NCBI RefSeq assembly: GCF_002414005.1
Contig: NZ_DHYG01000067.1
Location: 1-64,000, forward strand
Source: Psychrobacter sp. UBA5136
GTDB lineage: Bacteria; Pseudomonadota; Gammaproteobacteria; Pseudomonadales; Moraxellaceae
Direction: 5' to 3'
DNA length: 64,000 bases
Position 1 is the first letter of the stretch; every line of letters starts with the position of its first letter. Position numbers and translations under genes: made by a program. Below the pieces are notes generated by a model that did not search any database, was not told the origin of the DNA, and worked only from the letters and a program-made list of their open reading frames with translations. Positions 60,663-64,000 of the stretch are shown piece by piece.

Positions 60663-62399
60663 CTAAGGAGAGTTAGTTTTAGACAAATGTTGCTGCGTTA
60701 GCATTTTGGTTGCTTCATCCGCTGTCATCGGCTTACCAAACCAATAACCTTGCCCGTACTGACAGCCCATGCTAAGTAGCAAATCACGTTGTTGCTCGTT
60801 TTCGATGCCTTCGGCGATAACCTGCATATCAAGCGCCTCTGCCAAATCCAAAATCGCCTTAACAATCGCGCGCTGTGTCCGGTCGCCCGTTATTTTGGAG
60901 ATAAAGCTTTTATCAATTTTAATAAAGTCGAACGGGTATTCTTGTAAATAGCTCAACGAGGCGTAACCGGTACCAAAGTCATCAAGCGCCAGACAGATGC
61001 CAAGCGCCTTGAGTAAATCAAGCTGTTTTTTGACATTGGTGTGGCGCTGTATCAAGGAAGATTCCGTCACTTCAATGTGCAATTGATGGGCGGCAATATC
61101 ATGATTTATCAGCAAATGCCTGACCAATTCAAAAAAGTCCGGCTGACTAAATTCAGCGGCATCGGCATTGATACAGATATGTTGATGAAAACCCAAACGT
61201 TGCCATGCCGATAGCTGCTTGGCGATTTGAATGGCCATTTGCGAAAATAGCTCAAACGACAGTTTATGAGAAATGACCGCATCCATAAAATCCATGGGTT
61301 TTAATAAACCGCGGGTAGGATGTTGCCAGCGCACCAACGCCTCAAAACCTGTAATGATACCCGTATCTAAGGCGAATTTGGGCTGATAGTACGGCACAAA
61401 CTGACCGTCATTGGTGGCCGCTCTAAGCTCAGACTCTAGCTGTATATTGTGCGTGTTAACTTCATTGATGGATTTATGATACCAGCAGACATCATCGCCG
61501 CCTTGTTGTTTCACATAATTCAAGGCTTTTTCCGCTTTGGTCAAAAGCCCAATAAACTCATGATCATTTTCAGGGAAATAGCTGACCCCGACAGAGATAT
61601 GGCAATAGACCTGCGTTTCTTTGTCCGTGCTGTCATTTAAGAAAAAAGGACGCTCGCACATTTGCATCAAGCTGTCTAACTGATTGCGTACCATATGGGC
61701 ATCACTGCATTCAAACAATAAGGCAAAATCATCACCGCCAAAATGAGAAAAACAGCGCAAATGTTCAAGCTCTAGCTCTTTGGTGCGGCGTACAAAGTTT
61801 TCTACCAAGGTGTTGATGCTATCAGGTCCCAATAGACTGGCGAGATTGCGATAGCGGTCAATGTTTAAACGTACCACCACCACTTCTTGATAGCTGTCCA
61901 ACAACAATTCACTGGTCTGACTTAAAAACACTTTGCGGTTTGGCAGTCCAGTAAGCTGATCGTAATTTAGCAGGTGCACAACTTCTTTTCTGTTTTGAGC
62001 AAGCGTCGCCATATCGCGAATGATACCGATGTAATAAGCGGTTTCTTCTAAATAAATGCGGCGGTAAGTGATATGGCAGTCAAGTATTTGTCCGTAGCGG
62101 TTTGCCATGGAAAAATCAATTTCACAAAATCCGGTGCTGTCTAAACTGTTAATAAGGTTCTTGAGCACGGTTTGTTCATCGTCTGACAAAAATTCGGCAG
62201 CGTAAATACCAAGCGGGCGCCCAAGCAAAAAGTCTTCTGTATAACCAAGCATCAGCTCATAGCTGGCATTGACGGATAAATAGCGCAATTGGGTGTCTAA
62301 TATAAATATGGCGTCTTCAAACTGCTCACATAATTTGACCAGCAATTGCTGCTTATCTGATATGGGTATAGGAGTAAAAGCGGTCATAATGGGACTCAT
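60663..62399 (-). CDS. PAS-GGDEF-EAL cyclic-di-GMP signalling protein
   Basis: A 578-residue cytosolic protein without membrane segments. A PAS sensor domain occupies about residues 15-130, followed by a GGDEF domain (about 145-310) and an EAL domain (about 315-565). The GGDEF signature reads GGDDF, so cyclase activity may be lost or weak. The EAL domain looks active: FEALVRWQHP, EVTESSL, LDDFGTGYASLSYL, KIDKSFI and VIAEGIEN are all present. The protein probably degrades cyclic-di-GMP, possibly with GTP acting on the degenerate domain. It is a single gene with no obvious partner. Confidence 0.92.
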   Translation of the reverse strand: MSPIMTAFTPIPISDKQQLLVKLCEQFEDAIFILDTQLRYLSVNASYELMLGYTEDFLLGRPLGIYAAEFLSDDEQTVLKNLINSLDSTGFCEIDFSMANRYGQILDCHITYRRIYLEETAYYIGIIRDMATLAQNRKEVVHLLNYDQLTGLPNRKVFLSQTSELLLDSYQEVVVVRLNIDRYRNLASLLGPDSINTLVENFVRRTKELELEHLRCFSHFGGDDFALLFECSDAHMVRNQLDSLMQMCERPFFLNDSTDKETQVYCHISVGVSYFPENDHEFIGLLTKAEKALNYVKQQGGDDVCWYHKSINEVNTHNIQLESELRAATNDGQFVPYYQPKFALDTGIITGFEALVRWQHPTRGLLKPMDFMDAVISHKLSFELFSQMAIQIAKQLSAWQRLGFHQHICINADAAEFSQPDFFELVRHLLINHDIAAHQLHIEVTESSLIQRHTNVKKQLDLLKALGICLALDDFGTGYASLSYLQEYPFDFIKIDKSFISKITGDRTQRAIVKAILDLAEALDMQVIAEGIENEQQRDLLLSMGCQYGQGYWFGKPMTADEATKMLTQQHLSKTNSP

Positions 62400-62467
62400 A
62401 ACATCAAATTGAATAATAAATGAAGCTTTTATAGCAGTAGCGAGCTTTGATAGCAGGGCGTTGCTGA

Positions 62468-63346
62468 TTAAAGGCTTAAAGCTTGCAAAGTCGCTAACGC
62501 AACCACGGGCGCTGTTTCAGTGCGTAGTACCCTTGAGCCAATTTGCCACGGCGCAAAACCAGCGTCTGCGGCGCGGGCGCATTCGTCAGCGCTGAGCCCG
62601 CCTTCAGGTCCGATTAATAATTCCACATAAGGGGATTGCTGTTTTAACACGACGGGCAGAGTCTCGGGCATCAAAGGTTGTCCAGCTGCTGGCACGCTCA
62701 ATTGTAGACGCAGGTCGGCTGGCTGCTGTAGTGCTTGATAGTAAATATCTTGGCTCAGCTCAGCTACGATTGGGCTGACCATCATCTCATTTTTATTTTC
62801 GTTTTCGTTAGCTGCTATATTTGATAGCCAGTCATCAATCGATAATGGCGCGATAATAAGGGGCGGGCGATTGAGGCCGCATTGCTCACAAGCAGCAATA
62901 GCCACTTGCTGCCAGTGGGCCAGCTTTTTCTCTACTTGCGCAGGTTTGAGATTAACCTCGCCATGATGACTGGTTAGCAGCTGAATAGCGCTCACGCCAA
63001 GCTCGGTGGATTTTTGAATGGCATAATCCAGGCGCTCACCGCGACTCATCACTAGGCCAATTTTCGTTAAAATAGTGGCATTGCGGTTAGTCTCTAGGTG
63101 CGCCAATAACGTCACCGCGGCGTGTTTTTTACTAATGCTTTGCAAACGTACGTGATATTCACCGCCAAAACCGTCAAATAAGATTCCCTCATCGCCAATA
63201 TTAGCGCGCAGTACACGGCACCAATGATGGACAATACTTTCGGTTAACTCGACACTGGCACCAATAGCTAAGCTACTAAGCTTGGGGTAGGTGGGGACAT
63301 TTTTATCACTGCTGTCATTACTAGTGGCATAAAAGAAACGGCGCAA
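62468..63346 (-). CDS. rsmE: 16S rRNA (uracil1498-N3)-methyltransferase RsmE
   Basis: SPOUT-class enzyme that methylates N3 of U1498 in the 30S subunit. The start MRRFFYA, VLRANIGDEGILFDGFGGEYHV, KSTELGVSAIQLL, LLIGPEGGLSADE near residue 230 and LRTETAPVVAL near 278 make up the family pattern, including the trefoil-knot SAM site. The 292 residues are slightly longer than usual (240-250), with an insertion near 190-205. It is followed by the EAL gene on the same strand. Confidence 0.95.
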   Translation of the reverse strand: MRRFFYATSNDSSDKNVPTYPKLSSLAIGASVELTESIVHHWCRVLRANIGDEGILFDGFGGEYHVRLQSISKKHAAVTLLAHLETNRNATILTKIGLVMSRGERLDYAIQKSTELGVSAIQLLTSHHGEVNLKPAQVEKKLAHWQQVAIAACEQCGLNRPPLIIAPLSIDDWLSNIAANENENKNEMMVSPIVAELSQDIYYQALQQPADLRLQLSVPAAGQPLMPETLPVVLKQQSPYVELLIGPEGGLSADECARAADAGFAPWQIGSRVLRTETAPVVALATLQALSL

Positions 63347-63463
63347 AGTTACTTAATTCCTATAATAAGGGTCATGATATTTTTTCAATATCTTAGCAGA
63401 ATATCAGTTGAGTGGGTAAAACGATTGGCACGAGTGGCATTCGCATAAATGCAATTCCCATAC

Positions 63464-63495
63464 CAAAAAGACTGGCGCCCCTAAGAACGCCAGTC
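63464..63495 (-). terminator. Terminator after metF
   Basis: GACTGGCG (63470-63477) pairs with CGCCAGTC (63488-63495). On the minus strand CTTTTTGG follows, 25 bases after the metF stop. Confidence 0.85.
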
Positions 63496-63520
63496 GTTAA
63501 ACAATACATTCGATAAAGTT

Positions 63521-64000
63521 TTAAGCAGTAAGCCCGAGTGCTTCAACCAAGCGCTTGTTTGGCTCAACCTTATTCATGCTATAAAAATGCATGGCAGGTA
63601 CGCCCTCAGAGATCAAGCGTTCGCACAAACGATAAACCACATCAAAGCCAAACTCGCGAATAGCGCTGCGGTCATCACCAAAATCAGCCAAGCGCTTACG
63701 CACATAACGCGGAATATCGGCGCCGCAGCTATCGGCAAAGCGCACAAGATTACTAGAGTTGGTGATCGGCATAATACCCGCGACCAATGGCTGCGCCACG
63801 GTATCAATGCCGCGTTTTTCTAAGATATCACGCAAAAACAAGTAGCTATCAGCGTTATAAAAAAACTGCGTAATCGAGGCGTTGGCGCCGGCTTGGTATT
63901 TGTTCACCAAGTTATCAACGTCAAACTCAAAGCTCCGCGCTTGCGGATGCATCTCAGGGTAGGCGGCGACCTCGATACGGAAGTGATCGCCTGAATGCTC
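63521..64000 (-). CDS. metF: 5,10-methylenetetrahydrofolate reductase, C-terminal part (cut by window)
   Basis: The last 159 residues of MetF, which reduces methylenetetrahydrofolate to methyl-tetrahydrofolate for methionine synthesis. The frame is open to the window edge and reads HFRIEVAAYPEMHPQA before the first ATG, which therefore is not the true start. KYQAGANASITQFFYNADSY, VAGIMPITNSSNLVRFAD and GVPAMHFYSMNK are typical of the TIM-barrel C-terminal half with its folate and FAD contacts. The 5' end lies beyond position 64000. Confidence 0.95.
   Translation of the reverse strand, partial: EHSGDHFRIEVAAYPEMHPQARSFEFDVDNLVNKYQAGANASITQFFYNADSYLFLRDILEKRGIDTVAQPLVAGIMPITNSSNLVRFADSCGADIPRYVRKRLADFGDDRSAIREFGFDVVYRLCERLISEGVPAMHFYSMNKVEPNKRLVEALGLTA

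Noticed and set aside
1..64000. tRNA, rRNA and CRISPR features
   Set aside because: Reading the spacers for T-loop-like GTTCRA contexts, rRNA segments and regularly spaced repeats gave no credible candidate.

Overview
The window is chromosomal DNA of a gammaproteobacterium of the family Moraxellaceae, most likely Psychrobacter. This is inferred from Hfq with a long Gly-rich tail, the miaA-hfq and kdsD-kdsC-lptC-lptA-lptB orders, the style of the proteins, and AT-rich spacers full of short duplications. No similarity search was run. Nearly all genes are housekeeping genes; there is no prophage, insertion sequence, CRISPR array, rRNA or tRNA gene that I can support.

Layout. 1-5.5 kb: a BCCT osmolyte transporter, a structured spacer, a small membrane methyltransferase, a PhzF protein with YnfA, and a QueD-like enzyme. 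5.5-10.1 kb: tsaE, mutL, miaA, hfq (tRNA modification, mismatch repair, RNA chaperone). 10.4-16 kb: kdsD, kdsC, lptC, lptA, lptB (Kdo supply and LPS export), then radA. 16.2-23.7 kb: envelope genes, namely rlpA, rodA, an M15-like peptidase, a pair of M16 peptidases and a 50-residue lipoprotein. 24-32.5 kb: ftsY, ogt, yebC, a potassium-channel-like protein, an ABC1/UbiB kinase, aroQ, a cold-shock protein and a DEAD-box helicase. 32.5-45.9 kb: a TauE/SafE-like exporter with a His/Met-rich tail next to ccoS (copper and cbb3 oxidase), then ydcF, murB, a low-molecular-weight phosphatase, hslR, ilvA, rpiA, argF, alr, dnaB and pdxA. 46.4-51.4 kb: an AT-rich chaperone-usher pilus operon. 51.8-56 kb: rsmA, apaH and a Gcr-type membrane protein. 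56.4-64 kb: two acyl-CoA dehydrogenase paralogues, a PAS-GGDEF-EAL protein, rsmE and the 3' part of metF.

Most interesting points: (i) a roughly 70-bp palindromic element present twice in full (34181-34247 and 40503-40578), each just past the stop of a minus-strand gene, plus a half copy near the left edge; (ii) the pilus operon sits between pdxA and rsmA-apaH, genes that are adjacent in many gammaproteobacteria, and carries an internal terminator after the pilin; (iii) short 14-26 bp tandem duplications recur in many spacers, one of which triplicates the ribosome-binding region of kdsC; (iv) several proteins carry unusual tails (Hfq, the exporter, the K+ channel with a zinc ribbon); (v) complex hairpins follow the BCCT gene and lie between the cold-shock gene and the helicase. 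No clearly new multi-gene system was recognised.
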